Shown one piece after another: positions 18,601 through 26,925 of a stretch of DNA of 64,000 nt; the stretch's first letter is position 1; every line of letters begins with the position of its first letter. Both the position numbers and the translations under genes were made by a program. A model generated the notes under the pieces. It was not told the DNA's origin and searched no databases. It saw only the letters and a list, made by a program, of their open reading frames with translations. Source of the stretch: CAWUKT01 sp964352215. GTDB lineage: Bacteria > Bacteroidota > Bacteroidia > J057 > JADKCL01. The stretch lies in assembly GCA_964352215.1 (NCBI GenBank), contig CAYGRE010000004.1, positions 62,001 to 126,000 of the forward strand, read 5' to 3'.

Positions 18601-21127
18601 CAATGAGCCACAGCCATTGACCGCCAACACAACTACTACTCCCAACTCATGTGCGGTTGCAGCCGACAATGGAACGGCGGCGGTATTTGCCTTTGGAGGC
18701 AATGGTGGATATACCTACCAATGGGACGACCCCAACACCCAGACTACCCAGCAGGCCACTGGCCTCGCTCCTGGTTCATACAATGTCACCGTTACTGATA
18801 TCCTGAATTGTCAGGTTGTGGTAAATGCAGTTGTAGGCGATATTCCTCCACCAACCGTTACCACTGGTCCTTCTGTCTCCTTCTGTGAAGGGGAAGGCGG
18901 TGCTATTGTGACTGCCTTCGGTGCTGGTGGAAATCCCGGCTACTATTACCAGTGGTCATGTGGTTTGGCCAACTGTGGTATCGATTCCCTCTTTGACAAT
19001 GACCCGCTGGTCAATCCAACCTCTTCTACCTGGTACTATGTACAGGCAATAGATACCAATGGTTGTGTGAGCGAGTTTGACTCGGTATGGGTAGAAGTTC
19101 TTCCCAAACCAATCGTAGATGCTGGCATCGACATCATCCTTTGTGGTGACAGTGCTCCCTGCCAGAATCTTCAACCGACCATTAACAATGCGGCTGGTCC
19201 TTATACCTACTCCTGGTTCCCTTCCGCTGGATTGAACGATTCTACTCTTCTCAATCCTTGTGCGCGTCCTGACACGACCACCATTTATACCCTGGTCGTT
19301 ACGGCCGGAAATGGCTGTACCAGTGACTTCACAACTACGGATACCAACGCAACCGTAACGGTCCATGTGAATCCGATTCCAGTGGCAGAAGCCGGGCCTG
19401 ACCGCGACATCTGCTTTGGTGATACGGTGCAATTGGAAGGCTTTGGCAGCAATGCCGGCCCTGTTTACAATTACCAATGGTCCCCTCTTACGGGTGTAAT
19501 CAACCCCACTGCAGCCAATCCCCTGGTGAACCCTGGTATTACCACGGACTATATTCTCGTGGTACTCTCCAATGGCTGTCCCAGCTATGGAGATACAGTG
19601 ACCGTCAATGTACATGCCCAACCTACGGTTGATCCAGGTCAGGATACAGAAACCTGCCTCGGTGGGTCTGTGCTGCTGGATGCTCAGGCCGACGACGGCG
19701 TACCCGGCACCATTTTCACCTACAACTGGACCCCTACGGATGTATTGAATGATCCTACCCTGGAAGATCCGACCGCAAATCCTGATACGACTACTACATT
19801 TACGGTGGTTGCTACCTCAGAATGGGGTTGTGAATCGGCTCCTGCTGATGTGCTGGTAACGGTATTGCCTACCCCCATCGCGGAAGCAGGTGACAATATG
19901 ACCCTCTGTCTGGGTAATCCGGTTACGCTCCAGGGTGGTTTCTCCTATACCACGACGCTTCCTGCAAATCCACAAGATGTATTCATCGTCTGGACCCCGG
20001 ATACGGATATGGATGATCCAACCATTGCGATGCCAACGGTTGATCCCCAAATCTCTACGGTTTACTATATGATGGTTTCCACTGGAATCTGCTCTACCAT
20101 GGATTCGGTCATTGTCACCGTGATCCCGGAGATTGGTCTGAATGTAATGGCAGATACCAACACAGCTTGTGAAGGTTCTCCCGTACAGTTGACCGCAACT
20201 GCGGGTATCGGCAGTGCCAACTTCCAGTGGTTCCCAACCGCGGGACTCGACGATCCTACCAGTGCTACTCCGATCGCTACCCCGGACCAAACCACCACTT
20301 ATTCGGTGGTCGCATCTGAAGGTGGCTGCCTCGATACCATGGAGGTGATGATTGAAATTATCCCCACTCCAACCCCAGGTTACCTGAGCTCGGCGACAGA
20401 AGGGTGTACACCTCACACCGTTAGCTTCCTCGATGCTTCTGACAACGTGATCAATTATATCTGGGACTTCGGTGATGGCAGTGATGTCTCCAACGAGTCT
20501 CAACCCAATCACGTTTTCTCAGAGCCCGGTACTTACAATGTATCGCTCACCGTGGTCAACTCCGGTGGTTGTGCGGCTACCATTAACGACATGGAAATCA
20601 TGGTGATGAACCCACCAATGGCGGAATTCACCACCATCGAAGCCTTCCCGGTTGAGCTTTCACTCCCCAATACCTCGGTACAGTTCAACAACCAGAGCCA
20701 GGGTGCAGTGTCTTATACCTGGTCCTTTGGTGATGGAAACGCTTCTGACCTGACCAACCCGAATCACACCTTTGCTTCCATTGGTGAATTCATGGTTACC
20801 CTGGTTGCGACCAACTCCCTCGGTTGTAGCGACGAAGTGGTCCACGGTCCATTCATTGTCTTTGCACCGGATCTGTTCATCCCGAATGTATTCAGCCCGA
20901 ACGATGACGACAACAACGATCGCTTCCTCGTAGAATACAGTGGGTCACAGCCCTTCAATATCCAGATTTTCGATCGCTGGGGTATCCAACTCTACGATGC
21001 GAACAACAAGATGGAAGGCTGGCGTGGCAATGACATGAATGGCAAAGCCGTTTCCGAAGGTGTCTACTTCTACCGCGTCAAGGTCGGTGACCGTGAGTAT
21101 GCGGGTGATGTCACCTTGGTGAGGTAA
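15695..21127 (+). CDS. Giant PKD/SprB-repeat surface protein, gliding-motility-associated C-terminus
   Basis: A 1810-residue secreted protein, start at ATG 15695 (MKRISVFAILLLGILAFL, signal peptide cut near SKA-SH). The N-terminal ~300 residues are a Cys-rich module (ASHLMGVDLTYECLD, YRDCSGSN, WGTCCRNP) typical of Bacteroidota adhesin-like proteins. Then follow Ig/PKD-like modules (TYTWNFGAG, TYNWNFGGG), about four SprB-type repeats (CNGFSNGAIDLTVTGGT, CNGGSDGTATATAGGG and similar), several PGLD-type Ig modules (YQWSPLTGVINP, FQWFPTAGLDDP), two PKD domains near the end (YIWDFGDGSDVSN, YTWSFGDGNASDL), and a C-terminal gliding-motility-associated sorting domain (FIPNVFSPNDDDNNDRF, FDRWGIQLYD, GVYFYRVKVGDREY). 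It should be exported by T9SS as type B cargo and act in adhesion or gliding. A terminator follows. Confidence 0.95.
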   Translation: MKRISVFAILLLGILAFLPNQSKASHLMGVDLTYECLDSCTIRLYLSAYRDCSGSNIITNTVTFTPQSTGCGQPTPIGGWSPQFTTEVTPLCASAQTQCTNSSAQINGVQQFSWFRDYNICTQPNCIFTISWGTCCRNPVITSGSSNQGMGISQTTLNTNIVPCNSSPQFANPPVPYICEGQPYVFNQGATDAEGDSLAYSLGPCFTDNGTQVTYGAGYSPGQPLGSTWNVSINPITGDITVIPNPTGAQVVGVMCVYVEEWRNGALINTIVRDIQMTVIPCPANTLPAIDSIANPSAGVANGYVLNACLGDSLCFDLPIVDPDSGQALTVFWNQNIPGGLFFNTSNPSVQDTISGTVNQGLSATFCWLPPAVGVYSFQVTVQDDACPIFGQNQFTVQIIVGEVTPGIAQANPGCGTVTLCATPSTGVPPFTFQWTGSGGLSGNPGANDSCVTHTYPGAGTYDYQLLITDTSGCSAVDSGSVTININVQANAGPDISFCSGGSGQIGAPALANELYSWSPTTGLSSGTSANPSVTLTNGGTTTTVQQYILTTTETVNGCTSVDTVDVTVFPIPSAAFATSPSTCINDSVVVAYTGFNGAGATYTWNFGAGASPATATGQGPHSVSWNTAGPKTITLSVTENGCTSPVGSQSITVNPLPTSTFNVTGPHCVNTPATITYTGTGGFNATYNWNFGGGTVLAGTGQGPYQVSWPTSGNQFVTLDVTENGCTGSSTSIPVIVTDPGVPSTSVTDATCNGFSNGAIDLTVTGGTQNFAYNWSGPGAFSAASQDINNLVQGTYTVTISDAAGCVTTFSSTVGQPSALFTSTSSTPALCASSPSGTATVNVSGGTPGYFYSWSPAAGGQTTASAVNLGAGTYSVTVTDNNNCVATTQVTVTQPSPITISTSNTAVSCNGGSDGTATATAGGGIGPYTYVWQPGNFNGPTLSGVPAGVYSVVATDANGCTIAGNTTVNEPQPLTANTTTTPNSCAVAADNGTAAVFAFGGNGGYTYQWDDPNTQTTQQATGLAPGSYNVTVTDILNCQVVVNAVVGDIPPPTVTTGPSVSFCEGEGGAIVTAFGAGGNPGYYYQWSCGLANCGIDSLFDNDPLVNPTSSTWYYVQAIDTNGCVSEFDSVWVEVLPKPIVDAGIDIILCGDSAPCQNLQPTINNAAGPYTYSWFPSAGLNDSTLLNPCARPDTTTIYTLVVTAGNGCTSDFTTTDTNATVTVHVNPIPVAEAGPDRDICFGDTVQLEGFGSNAGPVYNYQWSPLTGVINPTAANPLVNPGITTDYILVVLSNGCPSYGDTVTVNVHAQPTVDPGQDTETCLGGSVLLDAQADDGVPGTIFTYNWTPTDVLNDPTLEDPTANPDTTTTFTVVATSEWGCESAPADVLVTVLPTPIAEAGDNMTLCLGNPVTLQGGFSYTTTLPANPQDVFIVWTPDTDMDDPTIAMPTVDPQISTVYYMMVSTGICSTMDSVIVTVIPEIGLNVMADTNTACEGSPVQLTATAGIGSANFQWFPTAGLDDPTSATPIATPDQTTTYSVVASEGGCLDTMEVMIEIIPTPTPGYLSSATEGCTPHTVSFLDASDNVINYIWDFGDGSDVSNESQPNHVFSEPGTYNVSLTVVNSGGCAATINDMEIMVMNPPMAEFTTIEAFPVELSLPNTSVQFNNQSQGAVSYTWSFGDGNASDLTNPNHTFASIGEFMVTLVATNSLGCSDEVVHGPFIVFAPDLFIPNVFSPNDDDNNDRFLVEYSGSQPFNIQIFDRWGIQLYDANNKMEGWRGNDMNGKAVSEGVYFYRVKVGDREYAGDVTLVR

Positions 21128-21160
21128 ATACCGGGAACACTTTCCCTTAAGGTAAATAAA

Positions 21161-21188
21161 AGAGGCTGTCCAGTGATGGGCAGCCTCT
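21161..21188. terminator. Bidirectional terminator between convergent genes
   Basis: An 11-bp stem with one G-T pair, AGAGGCTGTCC with GGGCAGCCTCT, loop AGTGAT. T-rich DNA follows on both sides (TCTGTTTTG on plus, TTTATTTACC on minus). It separates the adhesin-like gene from the convergent VanZ gene. Confidence 0.88.
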
Positions 21189-21209
21189 TCTGTTTTGTTG
21201 TTGGTAGTA

Positions 21210-21683
21210 TTAATTTGCCTTCCGGCTCCGCCTCCACTTCCCCCATTGCCGCAAAACTGCATTCAAGCCCAATCCAAACAAGGCCCCCAAGGTATCAATG
21301 AGCACATCCTGCACCAGCCCGGTCCGCTTGGGGATAAAGGTCTGGTGGAATTCATCACTGGCCGCAAAGAGGAAAGCAAGAAAGAGGGCTGCGTATCCCC
21401 GCATGGGCCAGGGTGTTTTCTTGCCCAGGCCAAGGAAGAAAAACTGAAACAGGATAAAGTATTCGGCAAAGTGGGCGGCTTTTCGGATGAAGACAAAGGC
21501 GAAATCTCCGAAGATGGCCTTGAGGTCGAGGCCGTAGGCGGCCAGGGTTTCCACAATGAGGCGGCTGAGCCGTCCTGAACCTTCCCCTTTTTGATGGGAC
21601 ATGAGAAAGATAAGCGTCATCCAAAGGACAGCTGGCAACCACCTAAGCACTGCACCCCATGAAAAAGATGGCTTATTGTTCAC
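21210..21683 (-). CDS. VanZ-like family membrane protein
   Basis: A 157-residue inner-membrane protein with about four transmembrane helices: residues ~12-28 (LRWLPAVLWMTLIFLMS), ~60-75 around the conserved RKAAHFAEYFILF, ~88-108, and ~125-143. The RKAAHF-EYF motif and the C-terminal DEFHQTFIPKRTGLVQDVLI are the VanZ-like signature. VanZ itself gives low-level teicoplanin resistance, but most family members are of unknown function. Its start overlaps the end of the upstream transglutaminase-like gene by 11 bp, so the two are co-translated. Confidence 0.92.
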   Translation of the reverse strand: MNNKPSFSWGAVLRWLPAVLWMTLIFLMSHQKGEGSGRLSRLIVETLAAYGLDLKAIFGDFAFVFIRKAAHFAEYFILFQFFFLGLGKKTPWPMRGYAALFLAFLFAASDEFHQTFIPKRTGLVQDVLIDTLGALFGLGLNAVLRQWGKWRRSRKAN

Positions 21684-22878
21684 TGGGAATGTATTGGGTC
21701 AGGATGCGGGCTTTCTGCTGCCGGATGTAATCCCACATTTCCCCGATCTTCAGTTTGTCGTCGGGTCCGGTTGCCTCACAATAGACAAAACGGCGGTCCT
21801 CAAAACGGAAGAATTCTCCCTGCACTTCCGGGAGTTCAAGTGCGACACCGACATGCTCCTCAAAGTCCAATACGATCGCGGGAATATTCAGCAGCTTACG
21901 ACAGAGGTAGAAGAACAAAGCTGAACGGTCCTCACAGTCTGAGTAGGAATAGTATAAAGTTTGTTCCGGGCTCATGGGTTTTTCATGACCAAAACGGCTA
22001 CGGTCATCCTTGTACAAAAACGCAGTCCGAACAAAAGACATGATGAATTCGACCTTCTCTACCCGGTTCCTTCCCCGCAGCATTTCCTCCAGCTTGGGCA
22101 GCAAAGATTCCTGTGCCTCTTGCGACATCTCGAGGTGGAAGAATTGGGTTTGGTTGTAATAGGGGTACTCATCCATCATTTGCAGATGGTCCTGGTTCAG
22201 TTTCACATTGAGTTTGTGGACCTGCCCATCGTGACTGAACTTAAGTACGCGCTCTACGACCATTGAACCTGGCAAATTGGGGAGGGCCTTAATTTGCAGG
22301 GTCATGGGTCGCCCCTTGTTTCCATCCCAGATGAATTCGGGCAAGTAGGCCGTCACATCATCCATATCCAGCTTGTTGCGCTTTGCCGTCAAATTGAAGT
22401 ACTTTTCCCCTTTGAATTCCAGGATATAAAACCCAAACTCTACATCGGTAGCCGGCGCATGGAGGTAGACCTCCGGGCCATTGTAGAAGAGTTGGGCATC
22501 AATTCTGGCTTTGCGCAAGATGAACCACTGGAAAAATATCTGGTATCGTGCGTCGTGGAACATTGCCTCTGAAGCACGGGCCACAATCTCATAGAGGTGC
22601 CAATCACTGAGTTGATAGGCTTTTTGCTTAGCCGAAACTGTTTCCAGGAAGGGTCGATAGCGGCAATTCTCAAAATGCTCGTAGGCATCCAGGATCACGG
22701 CCTTGTCGATGTCCCTGGGAAGATCCAGTTCTGAACCGTAAAGCGCCGGAAGTTCTATCCCGGCAGAATAAAAACGAATGGTAATGTTGGGGTGCCCGTT
22801 GGCGAATAACAATACCGGGACCAACACCATGAGGGCGGTGGCCAGCATTCTACGCTGCCAATGCACTTGTATATTCAT
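21673..22878 (-). CDS. Secreted protein with C-terminal transglutaminase-like domain
   Basis: A 401-residue protein with a signal peptide or anchor in the first ~30 residues (MLATALMVLVPVLLFANG; the internal Met at residue 11 may be the true start). The C-terminal third looks like a transglutaminase/cysteine protease fold: Cys in YSYSDCEDRSALFFYLCRKL, His in FEEHVGVALE, and acidic Glu in FVYCEATGPDD, in Cys-His-Asp/Glu order. The N-terminal two thirds have no recognised domain. It is probably periplasmic. Overlaps vanZ downstream. Divergence from the canonical triad residue (Glu for Asp) is unproven in effect. Confidence 0.8.
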   Translation of the reverse strand: MNIQVHWQRRMLATALMVLVPVLLFANGHPNITIRFYSAGIELPALYGSELDLPRDIDKAVILDAYEHFENCRYRPFLETVSAKQKAYQLSDWHLYEIVARASEAMFHDARYQIFFQWFILRKARIDAQLFYNGPEVYLHAPATDVEFGFYILEFKGEKYFNLTAKRNKLDMDDVTAYLPEFIWDGNKGRPMTLQIKALPNLPGSMVVERVLKFSHDGQVHKLNVKLNQDHLQMMDEYPYYNQTQFFHLEMSQEAQESLLPKLEEMLRGRNRVEKVEFIMSFVRTAFLYKDDRSRFGHEKPMSPEQTLYYSYSDCEDRSALFFYLCRKLLNIPAIVLDFEEHVGVALELPEVQGEFFRFEDRRFVYCEATGPDDKLKIGEMWDYIRQQKARILTQYIPSEQ

Positions 22879-22911
22879 TCGTGGCGGGGTGCCGGTAAAT
22901 GTGTCGATTCT

Positions 22912-24180
22912 CTATTCGCCGACCAGCAGTTTCTTTGTATAACGCTTTCCTGCTGATGTACTGACTACAAAATACGTCCCATTAGACAGGCCTGACAAAT
23001 TTATCTCTGTTTTTCTTTCTCCAGGCGACATCTTTTTGTTCCCTACCATTTGCCCCATGGCATTGTAGATTTGGTAGTCTACCTCTAAAGTGGGATCACC
23101 TTCCCATGTCAGGAAAATGTTTCCAGCCGAAGGGTTGGGATAGATGGTAAATGGATCTTCCATGATTTGCGCGTCCTCTAGAGCGACGGCCAGGCTACAG
23201 CCTTGTGAGCTGAACAACGCGACGCGATCGGTATTGATAAAGGACCAGGCCCTCGTCTTCTGTCCTTCTGAAAACATGTTCATGCAGCTGTCATTGGAGT
23301 AATCCATGTAGTTTTCAACCTGGTCGTCGTAATCATAGAGGCTGTCGGTGCATGAATTTTTCACATTGAGGCAGCCTCCTGAATTGTTGGCATCAGAGCC
23401 GGGGGTGTCGGCGACAAAATCATCCATGGTACAATCACCGTCTCCCCAGATGTGGCGCAGTCCCAGCCAGTGCCCCACTTCGTGGGTGGTGGTACGGCCC
23501 TTGTTATAGGGTGGAGTCAGGTCTCCAATTGTTCCAAAGAAACTGTATCCGATCACCACGCCATCGGTGAGAGAATCTTCTCCGGGGAACTGTGCGTATC
23601 CGGCAATGATGGGGAGCAGGTTGCAAACCCAGATGTTGAGGTATTGGTCGGTTGGCCAGGGGTCGACACCACCAGTAGAGGCAGATTTTACATCGTCCAG
23701 GGGACCAAAGAATCCGAACAACTGCCCACCCTGGGTTTGGGTGCGGGTGATGCCAGTGGTGGGGTTTCCATTTGGGTCGGTGGTAGCCAGGCAAAACTCG
23801 ACTTCAAAATCGGCCGCCGTACTGTCAAATTCGGGACGGGTCAATAAGGTATCTGCATTCAAGCGGCGGAAGTCCTGGTTAAGCACATCGATCTGTGAGA
23901 TGACCTGGGCATCAGAAAGGTTCTGGTCGGGATCAATCCAGACTACATGGACCACGGTTGGGATGGTCAAGACAGTACCGCCCATTTGGTCCCGGTTATT
24001 TTCCAGCCAATGACGGGCATTTTCTTCTACCGCTGCCATCTGGTCAGCATAACGGGGGTCATTTTGAGTTTTCCAATCCAAGTGCTGCATGGTACCACAG
24101 CGCTCGGGAGCCTGGCCATACATAGGGGAAACCAAAACAACAAAAAGGAGTCCCAGAAGGAGGTGTAAAGAAGTTTTCAT
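22912..24180 (-). CDS. M43-family zinc metalloprotease with T9SS sorting domain
   Basis: A 422-residue secreted metalloprotease of the M43 (pappalysin/cytophagalysin) family. Signal peptide MKTSLHLLLGLLFVVLVSPM, then a propeptide-like segment, then the catalytic domain: beta strand IPTVVHVVW, zinc motif HEVGHWLGLRH (HExxHxxGxxH type, three His ligands), calcium-site-like Asp-rich loop, and Met-turn ENYMDYSNDSCMNMF. Residues ~345-422 form a type A sorting domain (FTIYPNPSAGNIFL, LSGLSNGTYFVVS, KRYTKKLLV). It should act outside the cell on proteins. Sits alone on the minus strand with a 15-bp tandem repeat upstream. Confidence 0.95.
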   Translation of the reverse strand: MKTSLHLLLGLLFVVLVSPMYGQAPERCGTMQHLDWKTQNDPRYADQMAAVEENARHWLENNRDQMGGTVLTIPTVVHVVWIDPDQNLSDAQVISQIDVLNQDFRRLNADTLLTRPEFDSTAADFEVEFCLATTDPNGNPTTGITRTQTQGGQLFGFFGPLDDVKSASTGGVDPWPTDQYLNIWVCNLLPIIAGYAQFPGEDSLTDGVVIGYSFFGTIGDLTPPYNKGRTTTHEVGHWLGLRHIWGDGDCTMDDFVADTPGSDANNSGGCLNVKNSCTDSLYDYDDQVENYMDYSNDSCMNMFSEGQKTRAWSFINTDRVALFSSQGCSLAVALEDAQIMEDPFTIYPNPSAGNIFLTWEGDPTLEVDYQIYNAMGQMVGNKKMSPGERKTEINLSGLSNGTYFVVSTSAGKRYTKKLLVGE

Positions 24181-24321
24181 AATGGGTACTATGACAATGT
24201 GTAGTCTGTAACGATGTGTTTCAGTTGCAAAGATACAATTGACATTGTGGAATGAAAGTGAGATTTATCAGCGCCGCGTGGGATGGTCTTTTGGCGACAC
24301 TGAGGAGGGCCTTTGTATTGA

Positions 24322-24381
24322 TCGGGTCGGAAGTTGTCGGGTCGGAGTTTGTCGGGTCGGAAGTTGTCGGGTCGGAAGTTG
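24322..24381. repeat. 15-bp tandem repeat (4 units)
   Basis: Four consecutive copies of TCGGGTCGGAAGTTG, the second with two base changes (GAGTTTG). They lie in the 248-bp gap between the M43 protease start and the end of the VWA-like gene. The rest of that gap shows nothing I can name. Confidence 0.9.
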
Positions 24382-24428
24382 GAGCTTGGGACTGGCCAGG
24401 TGGACCAGGCCGAGAATCCCGGCCTAGC

Positions 24429-25826
24429 CTAATGGATAATCCTCTTGAATTTACCCCCCACCAGGATATAGGTTTCTTCTTCAAATTCCAGACTTTCAAA
24501 TGGCCCTATTTCACCGAGACCTTCCAAATCCTGGTCTTTGCTATGGATGGATCCTCCGGTTTGATGGGCAATATCCAGGTAATCGGGTTCATAGCGGTCG
24601 TGGTAAACGCCACAGATGATGATTCTTAGCGGGCGTTCTACATTTTTGAGCAATTCCATATCCCGGACCGGGCCGCTGTTGTCGGCGATCAACACGAACT
24701 CCTGTGCTTCCGGGAACCAATCCATGGCTTCCAATACTGCTTCGAGGTCATTTTCCCGGTGATCTCCCCCCGATCCGCCGTAGCTGACCCGTTTCATCAC
24801 CGCCATGATGCTGTCCCGGTCAAAGCCCTCTACTGTATATATCCCCCCGGTTGAACCGACCACTTTTTCATTGTCCCATTTGTCGTTGCCATCGTTGAAG
24901 AATACCAGTCCCAGGATTTCATCCCCTTTGCCCATTTCTTCGATCCAATGTATCACCTGGGCCCCATGCTTGAACATAGATGCCGTCCAATCTATGATCA
25001 GGACTTTGGTTCCCCATTCGGGGTGCCGCTCAAATACCCATTGGCAAGTGGAATCGTAAAAGGTTTTTTCGCCGGAATAGATTGCGATAGCTGCTTCGAG
25101 GTTCTGCTCCAGGTCGACGCTGTCGAATCTGGGTGCACGGGGTGATTCTGGTGTGGAGCGTTCAACCGTATTCACGGCTGTTTTGGGGGGAGTTGGCAGG
25201 TCAATCTCGGATGGGTTTTGATCGGTTGTCGCGGGGAACTCCAGGGTGTCAATCTGGGATGGGTTTTCAAATGTAGTGGTCAGACCATCACCGGGGCTGT
25301 CCTCTGGGCCATTACCGGGACCTTCATTGGGACCGGAATAAATGGAAAAGCCATGGAAGAGCCCTTTTGCCTCCTCCATATTCCGGCAATCTGTTTGCAG
25401 GACCAGCCTCCATTCCACCTCTGAATCCGTAAATGCACGTGGCAATAATTTGTGCAGTTCGGTAAATCGCCTTTCCATCAGGCTGTCGTAGCCGACCTCC
25501 CATTCGTCGAGGTGGTAAGGATAACGGGTATAGACCAAATCCACTCGTTTGACCCTTTCCTGAACCGCCTTGACGGCATTGGGATTGTAAATGTGGTAAA
25601 GGGCAAAGTCCATTTTCAGGATGACGGCTCCGGCTTTCGGTTGGTACCTGGGTTGGTGGTGGATGCTGGGTTGAAGTTTCTGGTACCAGGCTCCCGCGCT
25701 GTGGGTGGTTTCCCGGTGAGAGGTTGCTCCATTTATATCCTTCGGTCCGGTCTGTGCCTTGCCGGTCTGTGCGCTGGTGGATATCGCGCAACAGATGATC
25801 AGACAAAGAAGGAGGTGTCGGAGCAT
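24429..25826 (-). CDS. Secreted VWA-like protein
   Basis: A 465-residue protein with a signal peptide (MLRHLLLCLIICCAISTSAQ). Residues ~40-160 are a domain I do not recognise (ILKMDFALYHIYNPNAVKAV, LVYTRYPYHLDEW). A Pro/Glu/Asn-rich linker with repeats (PSQIDTLEFP, PSEIDLPTPP) follows. Residues ~270-460 look like a von Willebrand factor A fold: GTKVLIIDWTASM gives a D-x-T-x-S MIDAS motif, then EILGLVFFNDG, and EFVLIADNSG, ending LRIIICGVYHD. The VWA fold suggests metal-dependent protein binding at the periphery of the cell. No sorting domain is visible. The start is the first Met after a long non-coding tract. Confidence 0.8.
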   Translation of the reverse strand: MLRHLLLCLIICCAISTSAQTGKAQTGPKDINGATSHRETTHSAGAWYQKLQPSIHHQPRYQPKAGAVILKMDFALYHIYNPNAVKAVQERVKRVDLVYTRYPYHLDEWEVGYDSLMERRFTELHKLLPRAFTDSEVEWRLVLQTDCRNMEEAKGLFHGFSIYSGPNEGPGNGPEDSPGDGLTTTFENPSQIDTLEFPATTDQNPSEIDLPTPPKTAVNTVERSTPESPRAPRFDSVDLEQNLEAAIAIYSGEKTFYDSTCQWVFERHPEWGTKVLIIDWTASMFKHGAQVIHWIEEMGKGDEILGLVFFNDGNDKWDNEKVVGSTGGIYTVEGFDRDSIMAVMKRVSYGGSGGDHRENDLEAVLEAMDWFPEAQEFVLIADNSGPVRDMELLKNVERPLRIIICGVYHDRYEPDYLDIAHQTGGSIHSKDQDLEGLGEIGPFESLEFEEETYILVGGKFKRIIH

Positions 25827-25929
25827 AAAGTAAAACTAACCTTTATTATATAATGAACTGATGCAATTTGGTTACAGATGGGGGAGGGGAATTCGTTTCT
25901 CGGTACTATATATTTGCTCTGCAGCTTTG

Positions 25930-26027
25930 TTGATTTTCTCTGTATTTCTTGATTTTTTCTGCATTTCCTGATTTTTCCTGCACGGCGCTCCACCAAAAAC
26001 ATGAAAATGCAGGAAATACAGAAATCA
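25930..26027. repeat. Three 19-bp direct repeats with downstream inverted copy
   Basis: Units at 25930-25948, 25949-25967 and 25968-25986 follow the pattern TTGATTTTYTCTGYATTTC. A reverse-complement copy begins at 26003 (GAAAATGCAGGAAATACAG), so the DNA could fold into a long imperfect stem. Confidence 0.75.
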
Positions 26028-26442
26028 CTGTCATTTCATTTTTTACTGCAAGACAACCTTGCCTTATTGCATGCATACCAAACCCCACAGCATAAAATAT
26101 GTATTGCGTCAACGATCTGGGAGATCCGTCTCCTATCCACAAGCCCGCGAACAGTTCCTGGAGGATTCTCCTGGGCGCGGGGGAGTGGTGTTCCCGGTGG
26201 GCGGGCAAGGGTGAAAAGGGGACAACTTTCGGGGACTGTTACCGTATCACCAGAGAAGAATACAAGGATGTTTACCCTTCCCTCTGTGCGGGGCTGCTCA
26301 CTTGGTATGATGAGCCCTACCCTGATAAGATGAGGATCTCAAGTGCTGCTTATGAGTTCTTTGTGGACTCGGTTCGCATATTTGAGGCCGCTTCCGGCAA
26401 GGCAAAAAGTCCTAAATCTACAGGCCCGGTCCTGCGACCTGT

Positions 26443-26851
26443 CGGGTTCAGACCCGCGAACCTGCGGGTTCGGACCCGCGAACCTGCGGGTTCAGACCCG
26501 CGACTCTGCGGGTTCGGACACGTGACCTTGCGGGTTCAGACACGCGACTCTGCGGGTTCAGACACGCGACTCTGCGGGTTCAGACCCGCGAACCTGCGGG
26601 TTCAGACACGCGAACCTGCGGGTTCAGACCCGCGACTCTGCGGGTTCAGACCCGCGACTCTGCGGGTTCANNNNNNNNNNNNNNNNNNNNNNNNNNNNNN
26701 NNNNNNNNNNNNNNNNNNNNNNNNNNNNNNNNNNNNNNNNNNNNNNNNNNNNNNNNNNNNNNNNNNNNNNAGACCCGCGACTCTGCGGGTTCAGACCCGC
26801 GACTCTGCGGGTTCAGACCCGCGACTCTGCGGGTTCAGACCCGCGACCCCG
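26443..26851. repeat. 22-bp tandem hairpin repeat array, interrupted by assembly gap
   Basis: Ten full 22-bp units before the gap (26443-26662, then 8 bases) and three full units plus a part after it (26771-26851). The unit contains a perfect 6-bp hairpin, GCGGGT-TCAG-ACCCGC, followed by a variable ACTCT, AACCT or ACCTT. Because 22 is not a multiple of three, an open frame through it cycles all three frames and repeats every 22 residues, which argues against coding. There are no unique spacers, so it is not CRISPR. The true copy number is unknown because of the gap. Confidence 0.93.
26671..26770. other. Assembly gap (100 N)
   Basis: Exactly 100 N, the conventional size for a gap of unknown length. 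It starts and ends inside the 22-bp repeat array at nearly the same unit phase, so the assembler most likely failed on the repeat. Confidence 0.98.
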
Positions 26852-26925
26852 AACCTCAGAACCTGCGAGCTTGAAGGTCAAGACCCGCGACCCCGCACCT
26901 CAGAACCTGCGAGCTTGAAGGTCCA
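26838..26925. repeat. 44-bp double-unit repeat
   Basis: A 44-bp block starting GACCCGCGACCCCG and continuing ACCTCAGAACCTGCGAGC is present at 26838 and again at 26882 with two base differences. The period is twice the 22-bp unit, so it is probably a higher-order, diverged derivative of the same array. Confidence 0.85.

Noticed and set aside
19817..20512. A 231-residue minus-strand ORF and several others inside the giant adhesin-like gene
   Set aside because: Low-complexity, GC-rich codon shadows of a repetitive gene without family or start signal.
24221..24499. 92-residue minus-strand ORF with SDPTT repeats
   Set aside because: It overlaps the end of the VWA-like gene and mostly translates the 15-bp tandem repeat.
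26443..26851. CRISPR array
   Set aside because: The repeats are 22 bp end to end with no unique spacers, there is no leader, and no cas gene is in the window.
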